NCBI RefSeq assembly: GCF_019097595.1
Contig: NC_080723.1
Coordinates: 9,340,511-9,404,510 of the forward strand
Direction: 5' to 3'
DNA length: 64,000 bases
Source: Hemibagrus wyckioides
Taxonomy: Eukaryota > Chordata > Actinopteri > Siluriformes > Bagridae
Below the pieces are notes generated by a model, which saw only the letters and a list, made by a program, of their open reading frames with translations, was not told the DNA's origin and did not search any database. The position numbers and the translations under genes are program-made. This document shows positions 20,629 to 39,800 of the stretch, piece after piece. The stretch's first letter is position 1; each line of letters opens with the position of its first letter.

Positions 20629-23600
20629 ACTCTACACTATACACCACTCTACACTATACACCACTCTACACATTACACCACTCTACACATTACACCACTC
20701 TGCACATTACACCACTCTGCACATTACACCACTCTACAGTATACACCACTCTGCACATTACACCACTCTACAGTATACACCACTCTGCACATTACACCAC
20801 TCTACACTCTACATGTTACACCACTCTGCACATTACACCACTCTGCACATTACACCACTCTGCACTCTACATGTTAAACCACTCTGCACATTATACCACT
20901 CTACACTCTGCACATTACACCACTCTGCACTCTACATGTTAAACCACTCTGCACATTATACCACTCTACACTCTGCACATTACACCACTCTGCACATTAC
21001 ACCACTCTGAACATTACACCACTCTGAACATTACACCACTCTGCACTCTACACGTTACACCACTCTGCACATTACACCACTCTACACTCTACACGTTACA
21101 CCACTCTACACTCTAGACGTTACACCACTCTGCACATTACACCACTCTGCACTCTACACGTTACACCACTCTGCACATTACACCACTCTACACTCTACAC
21201 GTTACACCACTCTACACTCTACACGTTACACCACTCTGCACATTACACCACTCTACACTCTGCACATTACACCACTCTGCACATTACACCACTCTGCACA
21301 TTACACCACTCTACACTATACACCACTCTACACTATACACCACTCTACACTATACACCACTCTACACTATACACCACTCTGCACGTTACACCACTCTGCA
21401 CATTACACCACTCTACACATTACACCACTCTGCACATTACACCACTCTACACTCTACACGTTACACCACTCTGCACATTACACCACTCTACACTATACAC
21501 CACTCTACACTATACACCACTCTACACTATACACCACTCTGCACATTACACCACTCTGCACATTACACCACTCTGCACATTACACCACTCTACACTATAC
21601 ACCACTCTACACTATACACCACTCTACACTATACACCACTCTACAGTATACACCACTCTGCACGTTACACCACTCTGCACATTACACCACTCTGCACATT
21701 ACACCACTCTGCACATTACACCACTCTACACTCTACACGTTACACCACTCTGCACATTACACCACTCTACACTATACACCACTCTACACTATACACCACT
21801 CTACACTATACACCACTCTGCACATTACACCACTCTGCACATTACACCACTCTGCACATTACACCACTCTGCACATTACACCACTCTACACTATACACCA
21901 CTCTACACTATACACCACTCTACACATTACACCACTCTACACATTACACCACTCTACACATTACACCACTCTGCACATTACACCACTCTACACTATACAC
22001 CACTCTACACTATACACCACTCTACACATTACACCACTCTACACATTACACCACTCTACACATTACACCACTCTACACTATACACCACTCTGCACATTAT
22101 ACCACTCTACACATTATACCACTCTACACATTATACCACTCTACACATTACACCACTCTACAGTATACACCACTCTACACATTACACCACTCTACACTAT
22201 ACACCACTCTACACATTACACCACTCTACACATTACACCACTCTACAGTATACACCACTCTGCACATTACACCACTCTACAGTATACACCACTCTACACA
22301 TTACACCACTCTACACTCTACATGTTACACCACTCTGCACATTACACCACTCTACACTCTACACCACTCTACACTCTACACCACTCTGCACATTACACCA
22401 CTCTGCACTCTACACGTTACACCACTCTGCACGTTACACCACTCTGCACATTACACCACTCTGCACATTACACCACTCTGCACATTACACCACTCTGCAC
22501 ATTACACCACTCTGCACTCTACACGTTACACCACTCTGCACATTACACCACTCTACACTCTACACGTTACACCACTCTACACTCTACACGTTACACCACT
22601 CTGCACATTACACCACTCTACACTCTACACGTTACACCACTCTACACTCTACACGTTACACCACTCTGCACATTACACCACTCTACACTCTGCACATTAC
22701 ACCACTCTGCACATTACACCACTCTGCACGTTACACCACTCTGCACGTTACACCACTCTACACGTTACACCACTCTACACGTTACACCACTCTGCACGTT
22801 ACACCACTCTGCACATTACACCACTCTGCACATTACACCAGTCTACACTCTACACCACTCTACACTCTACACCACTCTACACTCTACACCACTCTACACA
22901 TTACACCACTCTGCACATTACACCACTCTACACTATACACCACTCTGCACATTACACCACTCTGCACATTACACCACTCTGCACATTACACCACTCTACA
23001 CTATACACCACTCTACACTATACACCACTCTGCACATTACACCACTCTACACATTACACCACTCTACACATTATACACCACTCTACACTATACACCACTC
23101 TACACTATACACCACTCTACACTATACACCACTCTACAGTATACACCACTCTACACATTACACCACTCTACACATTACACCACTCTACAGTATACACCAC
23201 TCTGCACATTACACCACTCTACACTATACACCACTCTACACATTACACCACTCTACACATTACACCACTCTACAGTATACACCACTCTGCACATTACACC
23301 ACTCTGCACTATACACCACTCTACACATTACACCACTCTACACATTACACCACTCTACACATTACACCACTCTACACTATACATCACTCTACACTATACA
23401 CCACTCTACACTATACACCACTCTACACATTACACCACTCTACACATTACACCACTCTACACATTACACCACTCTACACTATACACCACTCTACACTATA
23501 CACCACTCTACACATTATACCACGCTGCACATTATACCACCATACACATTACACCACTCTACACTCTACACCACTCTACACATTACACCACTCTACACTA

Positions 23601-26600
23601 TACACCACTCTACACATTACACCACTCTGCACATTACACCACTCTGCACATTACACCACTCTACACATTACACCACTCTACACATTACACCACTCTACAC
23701 TCTACACCACTCTACACTCTACACCACTCTACACATTACACCACTCTACACTATACACCACCATACACATTACACCACTCTACACTCTACACCACTCTAC
23801 AGATTACACCACTCTACACATTACACCACTCTACACATTACACCACTCTACACTATACACCACTCTACACATTACACCACTCTGCACATTACACCACTCT
23901 GCACATTACACCACTCTACACTATACACCACTCTACACATTATACCACTCTACACATTATACCACTCTACACTGTACACCACTCTACACATTACACCACT
24001 CTACACTCTACAATCTACACGTTACACAACTCTGCACATTATACCACTCTACAGTATACATCACTCTACACATTATACCACTCTACACTCTGCACATTAC
24101 ACCACTCTACACATTATACCACTCTACACTCTACACATTACACCACTCTACACATTATACCACTCTACACATTATACCACTCTACACTATACACCACTCT
24201 ACACTATACACCACTCTACACTATACACCACTCTACACTTCACACCACTCTACACTATACACCACTCTACACTGTACACCACTACATTACACCACTCTCA
24301 TTACACCACTCTACACATTATACCACTCTACACTCTACACATTACACCACTCTACACTATACACCACTCTACACATTACACCACTCTACACATTACACCA
24401 CTCTACACATTACACCACTCTGCACATTACACCACTCTACACTATACACCACTCTACACTATACACCACTCTACACATTACACCACTCTACACATTATAC
24501 CACTCTACACTTCACACCACTCTACACTATACACCACTCTACACTATACACCACTCTGCACATTACACCACTCTGCACATTATACCACTCTGCACATTAC
24601 ACCACTCTACACATTACACCACTCTACACATTACACCACTCTACACTATACACCACTCTACACTATACACCACTCTACACATTACACCACTCTACACATT
24701 ACACCACTCTGCACATTACACCACTCTGCACATTACACCACTCTGCACATTACACCACTCTGCACATTACACCACTCTGCACATTACACCACTCTGCACG
24801 TTACACCACTCTGCACGTTACACCACTCTGCACATTACACCACTCTACACTATACACCACTCTACACATTACACCACTCTGCACATTACACCACTCTGCA
24901 CATTACACCACTCTGCACGTTACACCACTCTGCACGTTACACCACTCTACACGTTACACCACTCTACACGTTACACCACTCTACACGTTACACCACTCTA
25001 CACTACACACAACTCTACACTACACACCACTCTACACTACACACCACTCTACACATTATACCACGCTGCACATTATACCACTATACACATTACACCACTC
25101 TACACTATACACCACTCTACACAATACACCACTCTACACATTACACCACTCTACACGTTACACCACTCTACACGTTACACCACTCTACACGTTACACCAC
25201 TCTACACATTACACCACTCTACACGTTACACCACTCTACACGTTACACCACTCTGCACATTACACCACTCTACACATTACACCACTCTACACATTACACC
25301 ACTCTACACTCTACACCACTCTACACAATACACCACTCTACACATTACACCACTCTACACTTCACACCACTCTACACTGTACACCACTCTACACATTACA
25401 CCACTCTACACATTACACCACTCTGCACATTACACCACTCTACACTATACACCACTCTACACATTGCACCACTCTACACATTACACGACTCTGCACATTA
25501 CACCACTCTACACATTACACCACTCTACACATTACACCACTCTACACATTACACCACTCTACATATTACACGTTACACCACTCTGCACATTACACCACTC
25601 TGCACATTACACCACTCTGCACATTACACCACTCTGCACTCTACACGTTACACCACTCTGCACATTACACCACTCTACACTATACACCACTCTACACATT
25701 ACACCACTCTACATATTACACGTTACACCACTCTGCACATTACACCACTCTGCACATTACACCACTCTGCACATTACACCACTCTACACTCTACATGTTA
25801 CACCACTCTGCACATTACACCACTCTACACTCTACACCACTCTACACTCTACACATTACACCACTCTACACATTACACCACTCTACACATTACACGACTC
25901 TGCACATTACACCACTCTACACATTACACCACTCTACACATTACACCACTCTACACTCTACACCTCTCTACACATTACACCACTCTACACTATACACCAC
26001 TCTACACATTACACCACTCTACACTATACACCACTCTACACATTACACCACTATACACATTACACCACTCTACACATTACACCACTCTACACATTACACC
26101 ACTCTGCACTATACACCACTCTACACATTACACCACTCTGCACTATACACCACTCTGCACTATACACCACTCTGCACTATACACCACTCTGCACTATACA
26201 CCACTCTACACATTACACCACTCTACAGTATACACCACTCTGCACATTACACCACTCTACAGTATACACCACTCTACACATTACACCACTCTACAGTATA
26301 CACCACTCTGCACATTACACCACTCTACAGTATACACCACTCTACAGTATACACCACTCTGCACATTACACCACTCTACAGTATACACCACTCTACACAT
26401 TACACCACTCTACAGTATACACCACTCTACAGTATACACCACTCTGCACATTACACCACTCTGCACATTACACCACTCTACAGTATACACCACTCTGCAC
26501 ATTACACCACTCTACACATTATACCACTCTGCACTCTACACGTTACACCACTCTGCACTTCACACCACTCTACACTATACACCACTCTACAGTATACACC

Positions 26601-27711
26601 ACTCTGCACATTACACCACTCTACACATTATACCACTCTACACTTCACACCACTCTACACCACTCTACACATTATACCACTCTACAGTATACATCACTCT
26701 ACACATTATACCACTCTACACATTATACCACTCTACACTATACACCACTCTACACTATACACCACTCTACACATTATACCACTCTACAGTATACACCACT
26801 CTACACTCTGCACATTACACCACTCTGCACATTATACCACTCTACACATTATACCACTCTACACTCTGCACATTACACCACTCTACACATTACACCACTC
26901 TACACATTACACCACTCTACACGTTACACCACTCTACACTTCACACCACTCTACACTGTACACCACTCTACACATTACACCACTCTACACATTACACCAC
27001 TCTACACATTACACCACTCTACACATTACACCACTCTACACATTATACCACTCTACACTATACACCACTCTACACTTCACACCACTCTACACTATACACC
27101 ACTCTACACTTCACACCACTCTACACTATACACCACTCTACACTTCACACCACTCTACACTATACACCACTCTACACTATACACCACTCTGCACATTACA
27201 CCACTCTACACATTACACCACTCTACACTCTACACGTTACACCTCTCTGCACATTACACCACTCTACACTATACACCACTCTACACCACTCTACACCACT
27301 CTACACATTACACCACTCTACACATTACACCACTCTACACATTACACCACTCTACACTCTACACCACTCTACACTCTACACCACTCTACACATTACACCA
27401 CTCTACACGTTACACCACTCTACACATTACACCACTCTGCACATTATACCACTCTACACGTTACACCACTCTACACTATACACCACTCTGCACTATACAC
27501 CACTCTGCACTATACACCACTCTACACATTACACCACTCTACACTATACACCACTCTGCACTATACACCACTCTGCACATTACACCACTCAACACTATAC
27601 ACCACTCTACACTATACACCACTCTGCACATTACACCACTCTACACGTTACACCACTCTGCACGTTACACCACTCTGCACGTTACACCACTCTGCACATT
27701 ACACCACTCTG

Positions 27712-30450
27712 ACCTATACACCACTCTGAACTATACACCACTCTGCACTATACACCACTCTGAACTATACACCACTCTGCACTCTACACCACTCTGCACA
27801 TTACACCACTCTACACATTACACCACTCTACACATTACACCACTCTACACATTACACCACTCTACACATTACACCACTCTGCACATTATACCACTCTACA
27901 CATTACACCACTCTACACATTACACCACTCTACACATTATACCACTCTACACTATACACCACTATACACCACTCTACACCACTCTACACGTTACACCACT
28001 CTGCACATTATACCACTCTACACTATACATCACTCTACACATTATACCACTCTACACCACTCTACACGTTACACCACTCTGCACGTTACACCACTCTACA
28101 CTCTACACCACTCTACACTCTACACCACTCTACACTATACAACACTCTGCACTATACACCACTCTACACATTACACCACTCTGCACTATACACCACTCTG
28201 CACGATACACCACTCTACACTATACACCACTCTACACTATACACCACTCTACACATTACACCACTCTACACATTACACCACTCTACACATTACACCACTC
28301 TGCACATTACACCACTCTGCACATTACACCATTCTGCACTATACACCACTCTACACATTACACCACTCTGCACATTACACCACTCTGCACATTACACCAC
28401 TCTGCACATTACACCATTCTGCACTATACACCACTCTACACATTAAACCACTCTACAGTATACACCACTCTGCACATTACACCACTCTACAGTATACACC
28501 ACTCTGCACATTACACCACTCTGCACATTACACCACTCTGCACATTACACCACTCTGCACATTACACCATTCTGCACTATACACCACTCTACACATTAAA
28601 CCACTCTGCACATTACACCACTCTACACATTACACCATTCTGCACTATACACCACTCTACAGTATACACCACTCTGCACATTACACCACTCTGCACATTA
28701 CACCACTCTGCACATTACACCACTCTGCACATTACACCATTCTGCACTATACACCATTCTGCACTATACACCACTCTACAGTATACACCACTCTGCACAT
28801 TACACCACTCTGCACATTACACCACTCTGCACATTACACCACTCTGCACATTATACCACTCTACACATCACACCACTCTACACTATACACCACTCTACAG
28901 TATACACCACTCTGCACATTACACCACTCTACACTATACCCCACTCTACACTATACATCACTCTGCACATTATACCACTCTACACTATACACCACTCTAC
29001 ACTATACCCCACTCTACACTATACACCACTCTGCACATTATACCACTCTACACTTCACACCACTCTACACATTATACCACTCTACACTATACACCACTCT
29101 ACAGTATACACCACTCTGCACATTATACCACTCTACACTATACACCACTCTACACATTATACCACTCTACAGTATACATCACTCTGCACATTATACCACT
29201 CTACACATCATACCACTCTACACTATACACCACTCTACACATTACACCACTCTACAGTAAACATCACTCTACACATTATACCACTCTACACTATACACCA
29301 CTCTACAGTATACACCACTCTAAACATTATACCACTCTACACATTATACCACTCTACACATTATACCACTCTACACTCTACACGTTACACCACTCTACAC
29401 TCTGCACATTACACCACTCTACACTCTGCACATTACACCACTCTACACATTACACCACTCTGCACTCTACACCACTCTGCACTCTACACCACTCTGCATT
29501 CTACACCACTCTACACCACTCTACACTCTACACCACTCTACACTCTACACCACTCTGCACGTTACACCACTCTGCACGTTACACCACTCTACACATTACA
29601 CCACTCTACACATTACACCACTCTGCACTATAAACCACTGTACACTATACACCACTCTACACATTATACCACTCTGCACTATAAACCACTGTACACTATA
29701 CACCACTCTACACATTATACCACTCTACACTCTGCACATTACACCACTCTACACGTTACACCACTCTGCACATTACACCACTCTACACTCTACACGTTAC
29801 ACCACTCTGCACATTACACCACTCTACACATTACACCACTCTACAGTATACACCACTCTGCACATTACACCACTCTGCACATTACACCACTCTACACTCT
29901 ACACGTTACACCACTCTGCACATTACACCACTCTACACTCTACACGTTACACCACTCTGCACATTACACCACTCTGCACATTACACCACTCTACACTCTA
30001 CACGTTACACCACTCTGCACATTACACCACTCTGCACATTATACCACGCTGCACATTATACCACCATACACATTACACCACTCTACACGTTACACCACTC
30101 TACACATTACACCACTCTACACATTACACCACTCTGCACATTACACCACTCTACACATTACACCACTCTGCACATTATACCACTCTGCACTATAAACCAC
30201 TGTACACTATACACCACTCTGCACATTACACCACTCTACACTCTACACGTTACACCACTCTGCACATTACACCACTCTACACTCTACACGTTACACCACT
30301 CTGCACATTACACCACTCTACACTCTACACGTTACACCACTCTACACATTACACGACTCTGCACATTACACCACTCAACACTATACACCACTCTACACGT
30401 TACACCACTCTGCACGTTACACCACTCTGCACGTTACACCACTCTATACT
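27712..30450 (+). repeat. Satellite sub-block type X, copy 1
   Basis: This stretch carries rare unit variants in a set order: CTCTGAACTATACACC near 27,730; CCATTCTGCACTATACACC from about 28,330; ACCCCACTC near 28,940; and ATAAACCACTGTACAC at about 29,631, 29,691 and 30,192. The same order recurs near 43.7-46.3 kb and 60.5-62.9 kb. Confidence 0.75.
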
Positions 30451-33400
30451 CTACACATTACACCACTCTGCACATTACACCACTCTATACTCTACACATT
30501 ACACCACTCTGCACGTTACACCACTCTATACTCTACACATTACACCACTCTGCACATTACACCACTCTACACATTACACCACTCTACACATTACACCACT
30601 CTACACATTACACCACTCTACACTATACACCACTCTACACGTTACACCACTCTACACGTTACACCACTCTACACGTTACACCACTCTACACGTTACACCA
30701 CTCTACACTATACACCACTCTACACTATACACCACTCTGCACATTACACCACTCTACACTATTCACCACTCTACACATTACACCACTCTACACATTACAC
30801 CACTCTGCACATTATAGCACTCTGCACATTACACCACTCTACACTATACACCACTCTGCACATTATAGCACTCTGCACATTACACCACTCTACACATTAC
30901 ACCACTCTACACATTACACCACTCTACACTATACACCACTCTACACTATACACCACTCTGCACATTATAGCACTCTGCACATTACACCACTCTACACATT
31001 ACACCACTCTACACATTACACCACTCTACACTATACACCACTCTACACTATACACCACTCTACACATTACACCACTCTACACTATACACCACTCTACACT
31101 ATACACCACTCTACACATTACACCACTCTACACATTACACCACTCTGCACATTACACCACTCTGCACATTACACCACTCTACACATTACACCACTCTACA
31201 CATTACACCACTCTACACATTACACCACTCTACACATTACACCACTCTACACATTACACCACTCTGCACATTACACCACTCTACACATTACACCACTCTA
31301 CACATTACACCACTCTACACATTACACCACTCTGCACATTACACCACTCTGCACATTACACCACTCTGCACATTACACCACTCTGCACATTATACCACTC
31401 TGCACATTACACCACTCTACACATTACACCACTCTACACATTACACCACTCTACACTATACACCACTCTACACTATACACCACTCTACACATTACACCAC
31501 TCTACACATTACACCACTCTACACATTACACCACTCTACACTATACACCACTCTACACATTACACCACTCTACACATTATACCACTCTACACTATACACC
31601 ACTCTACACATTACACCACTCTGCACATTACACCACTCTACACATTACACCACTCTGCACATTACACCACTCTACACATTACACCACTCTACACTATACA
31701 CCACTCTACACATTACACCACTCTGCACATTACACCACTCTGCACATTACACCACTCTACACTATACACCACTCTACACATTACACCACTCTGCACATTA
31801 CACCACTCTGCACATTACACCACTCTACACATTACACCACTCTACAGTATACACCACTCTGCACGTTACACCACTCTACATTATACACCACTCTGCACAT
31901 TACACCACTCTGCACATTACACCACTCTGCACATTACACCACTCTGCACATTACACCACTCTACACATTACACCACTCTACACTACACACCACTCTACAC
32001 ATTATACCACGCTGCACATTATACCACTATACATATTACACCACTCTACACTATACACCACTCTACACATTATACCACGCTGCACATTATACCACTATAC
32101 ACATTACACCACTCTACACTCTACACCACTCTACACAATACACCACTCTACACATTACACCACTCTACACGTTACACCACTCTACACGTTACACCACTCT
32201 ACACGTTACACCACTCTGCACGTTACACCACTCTGCACGTTACACCACTCTACACGTTACACCACTCTACACGTTACACCACTCTACACATTACACCACT
32301 CTGCACATTACACCACTCTGCACATTACACCACTCTACACTATACACCACTCTACACTATACACCACTCTGCACATTACACCACTCTACACATTACACGA
32401 CTCTGCACATTACACCACTCTACACTCTGCACATTACACCACTCTACACATTACACCACTCTACACATTACACCACTCTACACATTACACCACTCTGCAC
32501 ATTACACCACTCTGCACATTACACCACTCTGCACTCTACACATTACACCACTCTGCACATTACACCAGTCTACACTATACACCACTCTGCACATTACACC
32601 ACTCTGCACATTACACCACTCTACACCACTCTGCACTATACACCACTCTGCACTATACACCACTCTGCACTATACACCACTCTGCACATTACACCACTCT
32701 ACAGTATACACCACTCTACACATTACACCACTCTGCACATTACACCACTCTGCACATTACACCACTCTACACTTCACACCACTCTACACTATACACCACT
32801 CTACAGTATACACCACTCTGCACATTACACCACTCTGCACATTACACCACTCTGCACATTACACCACTCTACAGTATACACCACTCTACACATTACACCA
32901 CTCTGCACATTACACCACTCTACAGTATACACCACTCTGCACATTACACCACTCTACAGTATACACCACTCTGCACATTACACCACTCTACAGTATACAC
33001 CACTCTGCACGTTACACCACTCTACATTATACACCACTCTGCACATTACACCACTCTGCACATTACACCACTCTGCACATTACACCACTCTGCACATTAC
33101 ACCACTCTACACTATACACCACTCTACAGTATACACCACTCTGCACATTACACCACTCTACACATTATACCACTCTACACTTCACACCACTCTACACTAT
33201 ACACCACTCTACAGTATACACCACTCTACACATTACACCACTCTACACATTATACCACTCTACACTATACACCACTCTACACTTCACACCACTCTACACT
33301 ATACACCACTCTACACATTATACCACTCTACAGTATACATCACTCTACACATTATACCACTCTACACTCTGCACATTACACCACTCTACACATTATACCA

Positions 33401-36400
33401 CTCTACACATTATACCACTCAGTATACATCACTCTACACATTATACCACTCTACACTCTGCACATTACACCACTCTACACTATGCACCACTCTACACTAT
33501 ACACCACTCTACACGTTACACCACTCTACACGTTACACCACTCTGCACATTACACCACTCTACACGTTACACCACTCTACACATTACACCACTCTACACA
33601 TTACACCACTCTGCACATTACACCACTCTGCACATTACACCACTCTGCACATTACACCACTCTGCACATTACACCACTCTACACATTATACCACTCTACA
33701 CTTTACACCACTCTACACATTACACCACTCTACACTCTACACGTTACACCACTCTGCACATTACACCACTCTACACTCTACACGTTACACCACTCTACAC
33801 TATACACCACTCTACACCACTCTACACCACTCTACACGTTACACGACTCTGCACATTACACCACTCTACACATTACACCACTCTACACTCTACACCACTC
33901 TACACTCTACACCACTCTGCACATTACACCACTCTGCACATTACACCACTCTGCACATTACACCACTCTGCACATTACACCACTCTACACATTACACCAC
34001 TCTGCACATTACACCACTCTACACTATACACCACTCTGCACATTACACCACTCTGCACATTACACCACTCTGCACATTACACCACTCAACACTATACACC
34101 ACTCTACACGTTACACCACTCTGCACGTTACACCACTCTGCACGTTACACCACTCTGCACGTTACACCACTCTACACATTACACCACTCTACACTATATA
34201 CCACTCTACACGTTACACCACTCTGCACGTTACACCACTCTGCACGTTACACCACTCTACACATTACACCACTCTACACTATATACCACTCTACACATTA
34301 CACCAGTCTGCACTATACACCACTCTGCACTATACACCACTCTGCATTATACACCACTCTGCACTATACACCACTCTACACATTACACCACTCTACACAT
34401 TACACCACTCTACAGTATACACCACTCTGCACATTACACCACTCTACACTATACACCACTCTGCACATTACACCACTCTACACTATACACCACTCTGCAC
34501 TATACACCACTCTGCACATTACACCACTCTACACTATACACCACTCTGCACATTACACCACTCTACAGTATACACCACTCTACACTTACACCACTCTACA
34601 CTATACACCACTCTGCACTATACACCACTCTGCACTATACACCACTCTACACCTTACACCACTCTACACATTACACCACTCTGCACATTATACCACTCTA
34701 CACATTACACCACTCTACACATTACACCACTCTACACATTACACCACTCTACACATTACACCACTCTACACATTACACCACTCTACACATTACACCACTC
34801 TACACATTACACCACTCTGCACTATACACCACTCTACACATTACACCACTCTACAGTATATACCACTCTACACATTACACCACTCTACAGTATACACCAC
34901 TCTACACGTTACACCACTCTACACATTACACCACTCTGCACGTTACAACACTCTGCACGATACACCACTGTACACTCTACACGTTACACCACTCTACACG
35001 TTACATCACTCTACACGTTACACCACTCTACACTCTACACCACTCTACACGTTACACCACTCTACACGTTACACCACTCTACACTCTACACCACTCTACA
35101 CGTTACACCACTCTACACGTTACACCACTCTGCACGTTACACCACTCTGCACATTACACCACTCTGCACATTACACCACTCTACACATTACACCACTCTA
35201 CACATTACACCACTCTACACATTACACCACTCTGCACATTACACCACTCTACACATTACACCACTCTACACATTACACCACTCTACACATTACACCACTC
35301 TACACATTACACCACTCTACACATTACACCACTCTACACTATACACCACTCTACACGTTACACCACTCTACACGTTACAGCACTCTACACGTTACACCAC
35401 TCTACACGTTACACCACTCTGCCCATTACACCACTCTGCACATTACACCACTCTGCACATTACACCACTCTGCACATTACACCACTCTACACTATACACC
35501 ACTCTACACGTTACACCACTCTACACATTACACCACTCTGCACATTACACCACTCTACACATTACACCATTCTGCACTATACACCACTCTACAGTATACA
35601 CCACTCTGCACATTACACCACTCTGCACATTACACCACTCTGCACATTACACCATTCTGCACTATACACCACTCTACAGTATACACCACTCTGCACATTA
35701 CACCACTCTGCACATTACACCACTCTGCACATTACACCACTCTGCACATTACACCATTCTGCACTATACACCACTCTACAGTATACACCACTCTGCACAT
35801 TACACCACTCTGCACATTATACCACTCTACACATCACACCACTCTACACTATACACCACTCTACAGTATACACCACTCTGCACATTACACCACTCTGCAC
35901 ATTATACCACTCTACACTTCACACCACTCTACACATTATACCACTCTACACTATACCCCACTCTACACTATACATCACTCTGCACATTATACCACTCTAC
36001 ACATTATACACCACTCTACACTATACACCACTCTACACTATACACCACTCTACACATTACACCACTCTACACTATACACCACTCTACACTATACACCACT
36101 CTACACTATACACCACTCTACACTATACACCACTCTGCACATTATACCACTCTACACTATACACCACTCTACAGTAAACAACACTCTGCACATTACACCA
36201 CTCTATACAATATACCACTCTACACGTTACACCACTCTACACTCTGCACATTACACCACTCTACACATTACACCACTCTGCACATTACACCACTCTACAC
36301 TATACACCACTCTACACTCTACACCACTCTACACTCTACACCACTCTATACTCTACACCACTCTACACTCTACACCACTCTACACTCTACACCACTCTAC

Positions 36401-36852
36401 ACTCTACACCACTCTGCACATTACACCACTCTACACATTACACCACTCTACACATTACACCACTCTACACATTACACCACTCTGCACTATAAACCACTGT
36501 ACACTATACACCACTCTACACATTATACCACTCTACACTCTGCACATTACACCACTCTACACGTTACACCACTCTGCACATTACACCACTCTACACTCTA
36601 CACGTTACACCACTCTGCACATTACACCACTCTACACTCTACACGTTACACCACTCTGCACATTACACCACTCTACACGTTACACCACTCTGCACATTAC
36701 ACCACTCTACACTCTACACGTTACACCACTCTGCACATTACACCACTCTACACTCTACACGTTACACCACTCTGCACATTACACCACTCTGCACATTACA
36801 CCACTCTGCACATTACACCACTCTACACTCTACACGTTACACCACTCTGCAC

Positions 36853-39800
36853 ATGACACCACTCTACACTCTACACGTTACACCACTCTGCACATTACAC
36901 CACTCTACACATTACACCACTCTACACTCTACACATTACACCACTCTGCACATTACACCACTCTACACATTACACCACTCTGCACATTACACCACTCTAC
37001 ACATTACACCACTCTACACGTTACACCACTCTACACGTTACACCACTCTACACGTTACACCACTCTGCACGTTACACCACTCTACACTATACACCACTCT
37101 ACACTATACACCACTCTACACATTACACCACTCTGCACGTTACACCACTCTGCACGTTACACCACTCTGCACGTTACACCACTCTGCACGTTACACCACT
37201 CTGCACGTTACACCACTCTACACTATACACCACTCTACACATTACACCACTCTACACATTACACGACTCTGCACATTACACCACTCTACACTATACACCA
37301 CTCTACACATTACACGACTCTGCACATTACACCACTCTACACTATACACCACTCTGCACATTACACCACTCTACACATTACACGACTCTGCACATTACAC
37401 CACTCTACACTATACACCACTCTACACTATACACCACTCTACACATTACACCACTCTACACATTACACCACTCTACACATTACACCACTCTACACATTAC
37501 ACCACTCTGCACTATACACCACTCTACACATTACACCACTCTACACATTACACCACTCTACAGTATACACCACTCTGCACATTACACCACTCTACACATT
37601 ACACCACTCTACACATTACACCACTCTGCACATTACACCACTCTACACATTACACCACTCTACACATTACACCACTCTGCACTATACACCACTCTACACA
37701 TTACACCACTCTACACATTACACCACTCTACAGTATACACCACTCTGCACATTACACCACTCTACACATTACACCACTCTACACATTACACCACTCTGCA
37801 CTATACACCACTCTGCACTATACACCACTCTGCACTATACACCACTCTACACATTACACCACTCTACACTATACACCACTCTGCACTATACACCACTCTG
37901 CACATTACACCACTCTACACTATACACCACTCTGCACTATACACCACTCTGCACTATACACCACTCTGCACTATACACCACTCTACACATTACACCACTC
38001 TACAGTATACACCACTCTACACTATACACCACTCTGCACTATACACCACTCTACACTATACACCACTCTACACTATACACCACTCTGCACTATACACCAC
38101 TCTGCACTATACACCACTCTGCACATTACACCACTCTACACATTACACCACTCTACACATTACACCACTCTACACATTACACCACTCTACACATTACACC
38201 ACTCTACACATTACACCACTCTACAGTATACACCACTCTGCACATTACACCACTCTGCACATTACACCACTCTACAGTATACAGCACTCTACACATTACA
38301 CCACTCTGCACATTACACCACTCTGCACATTACACCACTCTGCACATTACACCACTCTACACATTACACCACTCTACACATTATACCACTCTACACATTA
38401 CACCACTCTACACATTACACCACTCTACACATTATACCACTCTACACATTATACCACTCTACACATTACACGACTCTGCACATTACACGACTCTGCACAT
38501 TACACCACTCTACACTCTACACGTTACACCACTCTGCACATTACACCACTCTACACATTACACCACTCTACACTATACACCACTCTACACGTTACACCAC
38601 TCTACACGTTACACCACTCTACACATTACACCACTCTACACATTACACCACTCTACACTATACACCACTCTGCACGTTACACCACTCTGCACGTTACACC
38701 ACTGTACACTCTACACGTTACACCACTCTGCACATTACACCACTCTACACTCTACACGTTACACTACTCTACACATTACACCACTCTACACGTTACACCA
38801 CTCTACACTCTACACCACTCTACACGTTACACCACTCCACACGTTACACCACTCTGCACGTTACACCACTCTACACTCTACACCACTCTACACTCTACAC
38901 CACTCTACACCACTCTACACGTTACACCACTCTACACATTACACCACTCTACACGTTACACCACTCTACACTCTACACCACTCTACACTCTACACCACTC
39001 TACACCACTCTACACATTACACCACTCTACACTCTACACCACTCTACACTCTACACCACTCTACACTCTACACCACTCTACACCACTCTACACTCTACAC
39101 CACTCTACACTCTACACCACTCTACACATTACACCACTCTACACATTACACCACTCTACACATTACACCACTCTGCACATTACACCACTCTACACTATAC
39201 ACCACTCTACACTATACACCACTCTACACATTATACCACGCTGCACATTATACCACTATACACATTACACCACTCTACACTCTACACATTACACCACTCT
39301 ACACATTACACCACTCTACACATTACACCACTCTACACTATACACCACTCTACACGTTACACCACTCAACACGTTACACCAAACTACACGTTACACCACT
39401 CTACACGTTACACCACTCTACACGTTACACCACTCTACACCTTACACCACTCTGCCCATTACACCACTCTGCACATTACACCACTCTGCACATTACACCA
39501 CTCTGCACATTACACCACTCTACACGTTACACCAAACTACACGTTACACCACTCTACACGTTACACCACTCTACACGTTACACCACTCTGCCCATTACAC
39601 CACTCTGCACATTACACCACTCTGCACATTACACCACTCTACACTATACACCACTCTACACATTACACCACTCTACACATTACACCACTCTGCACATTAC
39701 ACCACTCTGCACATTACACCACTCTACACTATACACCACTCTACACATTACACCACTCTACACATTACACCACTCTACACTATACACCACTCTACACATT

